A program made the translations under genes and the position numbers. A model generated the notes under the pieces. It ran no database searches and was not told the DNA's origin. It was given only the letters and a program-made list of their open reading frames with translations. A stretch of DNA of 29,799 nt from JBFGCA01 sp041567315. GTDB lineage: Bacteria; Acidobacteriota; Thermoanaerobaculia; Multivoradales; JAHEKO01. The DNA is taken from NCBI GenBank assembly GCA_041567315.1, contig JBFGCA010000053.1, forward strand, positions 1 to 29,799. Direction: 5' to 3'. Positions 6,000 through 14,326 of the stretch are shown here, piece after piece; the first letter of the stretch is position 1; every line of letters begins with the position of its first letter.

Positions 6000-8438
6000 T
6001 CAGGGCCGGTCGGGCTTTTTCTTGCGGTCGCCGCGGCCGAAGAGGCGGCGGAGCCATTTCCACTTGCGGCGCTTCTTGTCCTCGAGGCGCTCGGCGCGCC
6101 AGTCGGCCTCGGGTGTCCAGATGCCGTGGTAGGGGCAGACCTGGTGGGGGACTGCGCCTTCGAAGAAAACCTCGGTGATCACCTGCGGGCAGAGATCGGT
6201 GGCGAGGGCACCGGTGGCCGGATCGATGGCGGCGGTAGCGATGCCGGGGGGCTGGCGGAAGAGCGGGTAGCCGCCCGGCGGGCGCACCTCGCGGGTGAAC
6301 CGCGCCCAGATGGGGAGCGCCGCCCGGGCGCCGGACAGACGGGTCGAGCGGTTGTCGTCATAGCCCACCCAGACCAGGGTGGCGCGGTCCGGGGAGTAGC
6401 CGGCGAACCAGCTGTCGCGGCGGCGGTTGGTGGTGCCGGTCTTGCCGGCCAGCCGGTCGCGCAGCCCGAACTGGCGGGCGCCGGCGCCGGTGCCGCGCTC
6501 GAGCGCCCCCTGCAGGACCGAGGTCAGCATGTAGGCGGTCTGGGGCGTCAGCGCGGGACGCGGCTCGGGGAGCGGCTGGCCGGGCAGCGGGCGGCCCGCG
6601 CGGCCGAGCACCGCCTCGAGGGCGTGGACCGGGTGTCGCAGACCGCCGGCGGCGAGCGCCGCGTAGGCGCCGGCCAGCTCGAGCGGGGTGACCTCGACCG
6701 CCCCCAGCGCCAGCGCCGGCACCGCCTCGACCGGTCCCTCGAGCCCCAGCCGCCGGGAGGCGTCGACGATCTCGGGCAGCCCCACCGCCAGCGCCAACCG
6801 GGCGGTCGGCACGTTGAGGCTGTCCTCGAGCGCCTGGCGGACGGTCACCCAGCCGCGGAAGGTGTCGTCGGAGTTGCGCGGGCTCCAGTCGCGGCCGGCC
6901 AGCGCCACCGTCAGCGGCGCGTCCTCGAGCCGGTCGGCCGGGGTGGCCGCGCGACGCTCGAAGGCGGCGGCGTAGACCACCGGCTTGAAGGCGCTGCCGG
7001 CCTGGCGGCGGGCCCGCGAGGCGCGGTCGAACTGGCTGGCCGCGTAGTCGCGGCCGCCGACGTAGGCCCGCAGCGCGCCGCTCGCCGGGTCGATCGAGAC
7101 CAGCGCCGCCTGCAGCGGGCCGTCGCCGGCGTTGCCCTTCTCCCAGCCCCGCTCGACCGCCTCGAGCCCCTCGGCCAGCGCCGCCTCGGCGGCGGCCTGG
7201 TCGCCGGCGTCGAGGGTGGAGAGCAGGGTCCAGCCGCTTCCGGCCAGCGACCCGGTGACGAACCTGGAGGCGGCCTCGGCGGCGGCCAGGTCGGCGAAGT
7301 AGGAGCCGCGGACGGGGGCCGGCGACGCCGCCACCCCGAGCGGGGCGGCGCTGCCCGCCGCCGCCCGCTCGGGCGCGAGCCAGTCGAGCTCCACCATCCG
7401 CGCCAGCACCCAGTCGCGGCGGCCGCGCGCCGCCTCGGGCCGGGAGACCGGCGAGTAGCCGCCCGGCGAGCGGATCATCCCCGCCAGCGCCGCCGCCTCG
7501 CCGAGCTCGAGCTGGGCGGCCGGCTTGCCGAAGTAGGCCCAGGCGGCGGCCCCCACCCCCATCAGGTCGACGCCGCCGCGGCGGCCCCAGTAGATCTCGT
7601 TGAGGTAGGCGGTCAGGATCTCGGGCTTCGAGTAGCGCAGGTCGACGGCCAGCGCCAGAGCGGCCTCGCGGAGCTTGCGGGGCACGGTCCGCTGGTGGGA
7701 GAGGAAGAGGTTCTTGACCAGCTGCTGGGTGAGGGTGCTCCCTCCCTGGCGTACCTCGCCGCCGCGCAGGTTGACCCAGGCGGCGCGGAGGATGCCGGTG
7801 AGCGACAGCCCGGGGTGGCGGTAGAAGCCGGCGTCCTCCGCCGCCAGCACGGCGTGGATCAGCTCCTCGGGCAGCTCGCCGACCGTCACCGGCCGCCGCT
7901 CCTGCCGGCTCGGACCGTAGTAGCTGGCCACCAGGGGCGGCTCGAGCCCCGCCTCGGCGACCGCCTGGTCGCGCCAGAGGAGCTGCCGCACCCGGCCGCC
8001 CGCGAAGCCGGCCTCGAGCCGCCCGGCCTCCCACCAGCCGGCGGGGCCCGGCGAGCGGCGCAGATGGGCGACCAGGCGGTCCGAGCGCAGCAGGTACTCT
8101 CCGGGGCCCGGGGAGGCTGACCCGGTCTGCCGGTAGCCCAGCCCGTCCAGTTCGCGGCCCAGGCGGCGGGTATCGGCCGGCTCGCCCACCCGCAATACGG
8201 TGGGTCGCCCGTAGAGCCGCGACGGCGCCCGTGCCGAGCCGATCGAGAACTGGCCGCTGAGCTGTCCGAGCGGCCAGACCAGCCACGTCGCACCGGCCAG
8301 GGCCAGCGCCAGGACGGCACCGGCGGCGAGGCGCCGCAGGGCGCCCCCCGGCCCCAGAAACCGCGCCGAACGGCCACGGCGCCGGCGGCGGCGCCTTTGC
8401 GGGCGGCCCTTTGGCGAGCGCTGGCTCCGGCGGGGCAT
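6000..8438 (-). CDS. Class A penicillin-binding protein (PBP1-type glycosyltransferase/transpeptidase)
   Basis: This 812-residue bifunctional enzyme polymerises and crosslinks peptidoglycan at the outer face of the inner membrane. Order: a basic N-terminus (RRSQRSPKGR), one membrane anchor at about 36-58, a UB2H-like region with SRLYGRPTVLRVGE, the GT51 glycosyltransferase with AAEDAGFYRHPG near 200 and GGSTLTQQLVKNLFL, then the transpeptidase with SxxK in GSAFKP (Ser near 482), SLN and KTGTT near 666. The tail holds a spaced Cys pair (DLCPQ...HQVCPYHG) and ends in a Lys/Arg-rich segment (DKKRRKWKWLRRLFGRGD). The UB2H-like region suggests PBP1b rather than PBP1a. The frame is open far upstream, but only the ATG at 8438 sits before the anchor. 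It is divergent from the ABC-F gene. Confidence 0.9.
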   Translation of the reverse strand: MPRRSQRSPKGRPQRRRRRRRGRSARFLGPGGALRRLAAGAVLALALAGATWLVWPLGQLSGQFSIGSARAPSRLYGRPTVLRVGEPADTRRLGRELDGLGYRQTGSASPGPGEYLLRSDRLVAHLRRSPGPAGWWEAGRLEAGFAGGRVRQLLWRDQAVAEAGLEPPLVASYYGPSRQERRPVTVGELPEELIHAVLAAEDAGFYRHPGLSLTGILRAAWVNLRGGEVRQGGSTLTQQLVKNLFLSHQRTVPRKLREAALALAVDLRYSKPEILTAYLNEIYWGRRGGVDLMGVGAAAWAYFGKPAAQLELGEAAALAGMIRSPGGYSPVSRPEAARGRRDWVLARMVELDWLAPERAAAGSAAPLGVAASPAPVRGSYFADLAAAEAASRFVTGSLAGSGWTLLSTLDAGDQAAAEAALAEGLEAVERGWEKGNAGDGPLQAALVSIDPASGALRAYVGGRDYAASQFDRASRARRQAGSAFKPVVYAAAFERRAATPADRLEDAPLTVALAGRDWSPRNSDDTFRGWVTVRQALEDSLNVPTARLALAVGLPEIVDASRRLGLEGPVEAVPALALGAVEVTPLELAGAYAALAAGGLRHPVHALEAVLGRAGRPLPGQPLPEPRPALTPQTAYMLTSVLQGALERGTGAGARQFGLRDRLAGKTGTTNRRRDSWFAGYSPDRATLVWVGYDDNRSTRLSGARAALPIWARFTREVRPPGGYPLFRQPPGIATAAIDPATGALATDLCPQVITEVFFEGAVPHQVCPYHGIWTPEADWRAERLEDKKRRKWKWLRRLFGRGDRKKKPDRP

Positions 8439-8448
8439 GGAGTAAACC

Positions 8449-8454
8449 AGATTA
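8449..8454 (-). promoter_or_regulatory. Candidate -10 element for the PBP gene
   Basis: TAATCT on the minus strand lies 10 nt before the ATG at 8438, in a locally AT-rich patch. No Shine-Dalgarno is visible, so the transcript would be leaderless or nearly so. Confidence 0.4.
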
Positions 8455-8479
8455 TGGCGCAAGTTCCGCACCAGAACGC

Positions 8480-8508
8480 CCCTCCGAGAGCGTCCGGAGG
8501 GCCTTTTT
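8480..8508 (+). terminator. Intrinsic-terminator-like hairpin upstream of the ABC-F gene
   Basis: CCCTCCG (8480-8486) pairs with CGGAGGG (8495-8501) and is followed by CC and five T residues (8504-8508). It reads as a terminator on the plus strand only. It lies before the candidate ABC-F promoter, so it could stop transcripts coming out of the antisense side of the PBP gene, or act as an attenuator if a longer ABC-F leader starts further upstream. Confidence 0.45.
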
Positions 8509-8526
8509 GGTAACCGAAGGGTTACC
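8509..8526. promoter_or_regulatory. Palindromic site GGTAACC-4-GGTTACC in the ABC-F promoter region
   Basis: Perfect 7-bp arms GGTAACC (8509-8515) and GGTTACC (8520-8526) flank GAAG. Measured from the candidate -10 at 8538, the site covers the -35 position, where a repressor would block polymerase. It is too short of A/T tract on either side to be a terminator by itself. It may control one or both of the divergent genes. Confidence 0.5.
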
Positions 8527-8534
8527 GATTGCCA

Positions 8535-8543
8535 TGCTATTCT
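8535..8543 (+). promoter_or_regulatory. Extended -10 promoter of the ABC-F gene
   Basis: TGCTATTCT matches TGnTAnnnT. The ATG follows 10 nt after the hexamer and no Shine-Dalgarno lies between, so the mRNA would start within a few nt of the start codon. Confidence 0.45.
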
Positions 8544-8553
8544 CCGCGGTTCT

Positions 8554-10494
<1,941 letters not shown>

Positions 10495-10498
10495 GGCC

Positions 10499-10933
10499 TC
10501 AGGAGGGAGGCGCGGCCTGCTCGCCGACGGCCGACTCCTCGGGCGCCGAAGCGCCCAGCTCCATCCACCAGCCGGTGGTGTCGAAGGTGCCCGGGCCGCT
10601 GGCGAAGCCCGAACGGAGGAAGACGCCGCTCTCGGTGACGACCTCCAGCTCGAGCGGCTCACCGGGGAGCAGCGGGCGGGGCGGCGAGCCGTCCTCCGGA
10701 ACGGTCTGCCGGTAGCCCTCGGGCACCACGCCGAGGAACAGATGCTCGAGCGGGCGGGGGTGGTCGGCGACGAGCGCCCAGACCGGCCGGTCCTCGGCGT
10801 CCCTCACCTGGAGCTCGACCAGCTCGCCGGCCCCGGCAATGACCAGCAGCGGGTCGTCCCCCTGACAGGCCGCCAGCAGAAGCACCAGAGCCAGGAGCCA
10901 CCGGGGACGCCCCCCCACCTGGGCCCTCGACAC
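10499..10933 (-). CDS. Small predicted lipoprotein
   Basis: This 144-residue product starts at a GTG with GGAG 8 nt upstream. It has a short basic N-terminus, a Leu-rich core and the lipobox LLLAACQG, so Cys23 should be lipidated. The mature part is acidic and proline-rich near the end, with no domain I recognise; a mostly beta fold is plausible (alternating ELVELQVRD, PLELEVVTES). It follows the DUF72 gene by 28 bp on the same strand and is probably cotranscribed. Start codons further upstream exist in frame but run through the DUF72 gene and lack a signal peptide. Confidence 0.65.
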   Translation of the reverse strand: MSRAQVGGRPRWLLALVLLLAACQGDDPLLVIAGAGELVELQVRDAEDRPVWALVADHPRPLEHLFLGVVPEGYRQTVPEDGSPPRPLLPGEPLELEVVTESGVFLRSGFASGPGTFDTTGWWMELGASAPEESAVGEQAAPPS

Positions 10934-10961
10934 CGGCTCTTCTCCACCCGGACCGGGCGGC

Positions 10962-11741
10962 CTAGCCGCCGCCCGCCGGCTCCCCCTCCGCCTCCGCCGG
11001 CGGACCCTGCTCCTGCCCCTCCTCGCCGGCCGGCTCCCAGCCCTCGAACAGCTCGCGGAAGCGGGCCGCCAGCCGCGGGCCGGCGCCGGCGTCCTCGTGC
11101 TTGAAGAAGACGTAGACCTCCTCCCAGGGCTGCTCGCGCACCCGCGCCGCCCAGGCCGCCAGCTCGGCGTCCCCGTACTCCTCGCGGCGCAGCCGCAGAT
11201 ACCCCCAGGGGGCGGTGGCGGTGAGCGGCGGGTCGCTCTCGGAGCCGGTGTCGGCGATGCAGAGCGCGGCCTGGCCGTGCGACCTGAGCGCCGCATAGAC
11301 CTCTTCGTCGTGCCACGACGGGTGGCGGAACTCGAAGGCCGCCCGGTAGCGCGGCGGCAGCCGCTCGAGGAAGGCCTCGAGCCGTTCCACGTCGGCCTTG
11401 AAGTTGGGCGGCAGCTGGAACAGCAGCGCGCCCAGCTTGGGACCCAGCGCCGCCGCGGTCTCCAGCAGATAGCGCAGCAGGTCGTCGGTCTCCTTGAGGC
11501 GCTGGAAGTGGGTGATGCGCCGCGACGCCTTCAGCACGAAGGTGAAGCCGTCGGCGGTCTCCTCGGCCCAGCGGGCCAGCACCGACTCGCGGGGCAGCCG
11601 GTAGAAGGTGTTGTTGATCTCGACCGCCGGCAGCCGCCGCGAGTAATAGCCCAGCATCTCGCCGGCCGGCAGCTCCTCGGGATAGAAGCTGCCCTTCCAT
11701 TCCTTGTAGGCGAACCCGCTGGTGCCGACCAGGAGCTTCAT
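10962..11741 (-). CDS. DUF72 (YecE-like) TIM-barrel protein
   Basis: This 259-residue protein begins MKLLVGTSGFAYKEWKGSFY, the standard DUF72 opening, followed by the conserved EINNTFYRLP, FVLKASRRITHF, LLFQLPPNF, FEFRHPSW and YLRLRREEY blocks. The fold is a TIM barrel; the biochemical function of DUF72 is unknown. The last 35 residues are a low-complexity Glu/Gly/Pro tail. The ATG at 11741 is set by the family start; the longer open frame upstream overlaps the divergent HD gene. A TGCTAGACT promoter element lies 31 nt upstream. It leads a short operon with the lipoprotein gene. Confidence 0.88.
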   Translation of the reverse strand: MKLLVGTSGFAYKEWKGSFYPEELPAGEMLGYYSRRLPAVEINNTFYRLPRESVLARWAEETADGFTFVLKASRRITHFQRLKETDDLLRYLLETAAALGPKLGALLFQLPPNFKADVERLEAFLERLPPRYRAAFEFRHPSWHDEEVYAALRSHGQAALCIADTGSESDPPLTATAPWGYLRLRREEYGDAELAAWAARVREQPWEEVYVFFKHEDAGAGPRLAARFRELFEGWEPAGEEGQEQGPPAEAEGEPAGGG

Positions 11742-11772
11742 CGCGGTAGGGAGCGGCGCGAGACCGGCGGCG

Positions 11773-11781
11773 AGTCTAGCA
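11773..11781 (-). promoter_or_regulatory. Extended -10 promoter of the DUF72-lipoprotein operon
   Basis: TGCTAGACT on the minus strand matches TGnTAnnnT, 31 nt before the DUF72 ATG. The hexamer TAGACT also occurs before tnaA and hicA. Confidence 0.45.
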
Positions 11782-11822
11782 GCGCCGCCCGCGGGTGCCT
11801 TGCCGTCGCCCCGGCCCTGCTC

Positions 11823-11828
11823 TACCAT
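11823..11828 (+). promoter_or_regulatory. Candidate -10 element of the HD-domain gene
   Basis: TACCAT lies exactly 6 nt before the GTG start at 11835, with no Shine-Dalgarno between. This spacing puts the transcription start at or next to the start codon. Confidence 0.4.
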
Positions 11829-11834
11829 CCGCGG

Positions 11835-12422
11835 GTGCGACCCAACGAGGAGCTGCTCGATCTCCTGCTCGAGGTCCAGGCGCTCGACCGGGTGCCGCGC
11901 AGCGGCTACGTGCTGCGCGGCGTCAGCGACCCGGAGAGCGTCTCCGAGCACGGCTGGCAGGTGCTGTTCCTGATCTGGGCGCTGGCGCCCGAGCTCCCCG
12001 AGGTCGATGTCGGGCGCGCCCTCGAGCTGGCCCTGGTCCACGACCTCGCCGAGCTGCGGGTGGGCGACCTGCCGCGGACCTCGGCGCGCTACTTCCCGGC
12101 CGGCGCTAAGGAGCAGGCCGAGGGCGCGGCGATGGCCGAGATCCTCGCCCCGCTGCCCGAGCGCGCCCGCCGGCTGCACGCCGAGTACCAGGCCGGTGAG
12201 ACCCCCGAGGCGCGCCTGGTCAAGGCCTGCGACAAGCTGCAGCTGATGATCAAGGTGAGCGTCTACGAGAGCTGGGGCGCCGGCGGGCTGGCCCGGTTCT
12301 GGGACAACCCGGCCAACTTCGGCGACGGCGGCTTCGCGCCGGTCCGCCGGCTGTTCGCCGAGCTACGCCGGCGGCGCGGCGTCGGCCCCTCGGCTGGCGC
12401 TGGCAGCCCAGAGGTCCCGTAG
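11835..12422 (+). CDS. HD-domain 5'-deoxynucleotidase-like phosphohydrolase (YfbR/HDDC2 type)
   Basis: This 195-residue protein has the metal-binding signs of the HD_3 family: His in ESVSEHGWQV, the His-Asp pair in ALVHDLAEL and a distal Asp in KACDKLQL. YfbR/HDDC2 relatives dephosphorylate deoxynucleoside 5'-monophosphates in the cytosol. The GTG start matches the family N-terminus (EELLDLLLEVQALDRVPRSGY) and is preceded only by a -10 like hexamer. Its last 60 bp overlap the 3' end of the convergent rmd-like gene. The C-terminal Arg-rich then Gly/Ser tail after FAELRRRR is therefore encoded on shared DNA and may be dispensable. Confidence 0.82.
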   Translation: MRPNEELLDLLLEVQALDRVPRSGYVLRGVSDPESVSEHGWQVLFLIWALAPELPEVDVGRALELALVHDLAELRVGDLPRTSARYFPAGAKEQAEGAAMAEILAPLPERARRLHAEYQAGETPEARLVKACDKLQLMIKVSVYESWGAGGLARFWDNPANFGDGGFAPVRRLFAELRRRRGVGPSAGAGSPEVP

Positions 12423-13283
12423 GGCGTCGTCCAGCGTGCGCTGCGGGGCCCAGCCGAGCGCCCTGAGCCGCGAGCCGTCGGCGGCCAGCAGCGGCAGGTC
12501 GACCGGCCGGAAGCGGGCCTCGTCGACCTCGACCCGGGCCTCGACCCCGGACAGCGCGATCAGCCGCTCGAGCGCGTCGGCGATCGACAGCGCCTGGCCG
12601 CTCCCCAGGTTGTAGACCCCGCCGGGCTCGCCGCGCTCGAGCACCGCCCGGTAGCCGGCCACCGCGTCCTCGACGTGCAGGAAGTCGCGGCGGGCGGCCA
12701 GGTTGCCGACCTGGAGCACCGGCCGCTGGCGGCCGGCGTGGATCGCCGCCAGCTGGCCGGCAAAGGCGGGCAGCGCGAAGCGGCTGGCCTGACCCGGGCC
12801 GACGATGTTGAAGGAGCGCACCACCACCGCGCCGGCGGCCAGCGCCAGCCGCTCCATCGCCGCCTTGGTCAGCGCGTAGGGGCTCTGCGGAGCCACCGCC
12901 CGACTCTCGGGGATGGGCTGCTCGCGCTCCGGCACCGCTCCGTAGACCTCGGCGCTCGAGGCGGCCACCAGCCGGGCGCCCGCCGCCGCCCGCAGCATGT
13001 TCTCGGCCCCCAGCACGTTGACGCGGAAGTACTCGGCCGGCCGCCGCCAGGACTCGCCGACGTGGCTCAGCCCGGCCAGGTGCACCACCGCCTCGGGCCG
13101 TGCCTTGGCGACCGCCTGCGCCAGCGCGGCGGGATCGAGCAGATCGGCCTCGTACAGCTCGACGCCGGCGAGGTCCGGCGGCGCACCGATGTAGGTGCCG
13201 GCGACGTCGTGCCCCTCGGCCGCCAGCCGCCGGCTCAGCTGCGAGCCCACGAAGCCGGCGGCCCCGGTGATCAGCACGCGCAT
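12363..13283 (-). CDS. rmd: NAD-dependent epimerase/dehydratase, GDP-6-deoxy-D-mannose reductase-like
   Basis: This 306-residue short-chain dehydrogenase has the Rossmann motif GAAGFVG at residues 7-13, SSAEVYG near 110 and the catalytic YALTK (Tyr136, Lys140). The blocks FAGQLAAIHAGRQRPVLQVGNL and ARRDFLHVEDAV match Rmd/Gmd-type enzymes. Rmd reduces the GDP-4-keto-6-deoxymannose made by Gmd to GDP-D-rhamnose. Placement directly after gmd supports that, although a GDP-L-fucose-like or other product is possible. I use the ATG at 13283, which gives the standard MRVLITG start; a GTG at 13295 directly abuts the gmd stop codon and is an alternative. The 3' end overlaps the convergent HD gene by 60 bp. 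Confidence 0.75.
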   Translation of the reverse strand: MRVLITGAAGFVGSQLSRRLAAEGHDVAGTYIGAPPDLAGVELYEADLLDPAALAQAVAKARPEAVVHLAGLSHVGESWRRPAEYFRVNVLGAENMLRAAAGARLVAASSAEVYGAVPEREQPIPESRAVAPQSPYALTKAAMERLALAAGAVVVRSFNIVGPGQASRFALPAFAGQLAAIHAGRQRPVLQVGNLAARRDFLHVEDAVAGYRAVLERGEPGGVYNLGSGQALSIADALERLIALSGVEARVEVDEARFRPVDLPLLAADGSRLRALGWAPQRTLDDALRDLWAASASRGADAAPPA

Positions 13284-13295
13284 CGGCGGCGGCAC

Positions 13296-14282
13296 TCAGC
13301 CGGTGGCGGTGGCCGTTGCGGTCGATCCGAGGCGGCTGCGCCAGTAGGCCAGCAGGTCGCGCAGGGTCTGCTCCAGCGGGATCCGCGGCTCCCAGCCGGT
13401 GGCGGCGCGGAACTTCGAAGCATCGCCGATCAGCACCTCGACGTCGGAGGGCCGGAGCCGCTCCGGGTCCACCTCGACCCTGACCTCGGCCTCGCAGATC
13501 GCCAGCAGCCGATCGAGCAGCTCGCGGATGGTGATGCCCTGGCCGCTGGCGATGTTGTAGACCTCGCCCGGGGCGCCGCGCTCCACTGCCAGCCAGTAGG
13601 CGCGCACCATGTCGCGCACGTCGGTGAAGTCGCGCACCGCCGACAGGTTGCCGACCTTGATGACCGGCTCGCGCCGCCCGGCCTCGATCGCCGCCAGCTG
13701 GCGGGCGAAGTTGGAGGTCACGAATACCTCGCCGCGGCGCGGGCCGGTGTGGTTGAAGCCGCGGGTGCGGATGGCCTTGGTGCCGTAGCTCCGGAAGTAC
13801 TGATAGCCGAGCAGATCCTGACCCACCTTGGAGACCGCGTACGGGGAGAGCGGCCGGAGCGGGTTGTCCTCGGTGATCGGCACCTCGTCGGGGAGCACCA
13901 GGCCGTACTCCTCGCTCGAGCAGGCGATCTGGATGACCGGGTCGAGCCCCAGCTGCCGCACCGCCTCGAACAGGTGGGCCTGACCGGTGAGGTTGGTGGT
14001 GAGGGTCTCGGCCGGCGCCCGCCAGCTGGTGGGCACGTAGCTCTGGGCGGCGAGATGGAAGATGAAGTCCGGCCGCGCCTCCTCGAGGGCGGCGCGCACC
14101 GAGACCAGGTCGCGCAGGTCCATCTCCAGCAGCCGGACCCGGCCCTCCAGGTGGGCGACGTTGTCCATCGGGCTGCGCCAGCGGCGGGTCCCGAAAAGCT
14201 CTACGCCGGGCTGCTCGGCGAGCAGGTACTCGGCCAGATGGGAGCCGGCGAAACCGGTGTAGCCGGTGATCAAAGCACGCAT
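13296..14282 (-). CDS. gmd: GDP-mannose 4,6-dehydratase
   Basis: This 328-residue SDR enzyme has GYTGFAG (7-13) for NADP, CSSEEYG near 121-127 and YAVSK (Tyr148, Lys152). SYVPTSWRAPAET, RGFNHTGPRRG and FTDVRDMVRAYWL are typical of Gmd. It converts GDP-D-mannose to GDP-4-keto-6-deoxy-D-mannose, the branch point to deoxyhexoses found in LPS O-chains and glycans. It lies 44 bp after lptD and directly before the rmd-like gene. It can be read from the lptD operon, and also has its own TGCTACACT element 8 nt before the ATG with no Shine-Dalgarno. Confidence in the family is high; the final sugar depends on the partner. Confidence 0.85.
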   Translation of the reverse strand: MRALITGYTGFAGSHLAEYLLAEQPGVELFGTRRWRSPMDNVAHLEGRVRLLEMDLRDLVSVRAALEEARPDFIFHLAAQSYVPTSWRAPAETLTTNLTGQAHLFEAVRQLGLDPVIQIACSSEEYGLVLPDEVPITEDNPLRPLSPYAVSKVGQDLLGYQYFRSYGTKAIRTRGFNHTGPRRGEVFVTSNFARQLAAIEAGRREPVIKVGNLSAVRDFTDVRDMVRAYWLAVERGAPGEVYNIASGQGITIRELLDRLLAICEAEVRVEVDPERLRPSDVEVLIGDASKFRAATGWEPRIPLEQTLRDLLAYWRSRLGSTATATATG

Positions 14283-14290
14283 AACCGTCG

Positions 14291-14299
14291 AGTGTAGCA
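14291..14299 (-). promoter_or_regulatory. Internal extended -10 promoter before gmd
   Basis: TGCTACACT on the minus strand in the 44-bp gap between lptD and gmd. The hexamer ends 8 nt before the gmd ATG. It would allow gmd-rmd expression apart from lptD, as a leaderless transcript. Confidence 0.45.
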
Positions 14300-14326
14300 G
14301 TCGGGAGGGGGACGGGGCGGGGCCGG

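Noticed and set aside
6126..8120. Long plus-strand frame opposite the PBP gene
   Set aside because: Shadow of the PBP coding strand; no recognisable motif.
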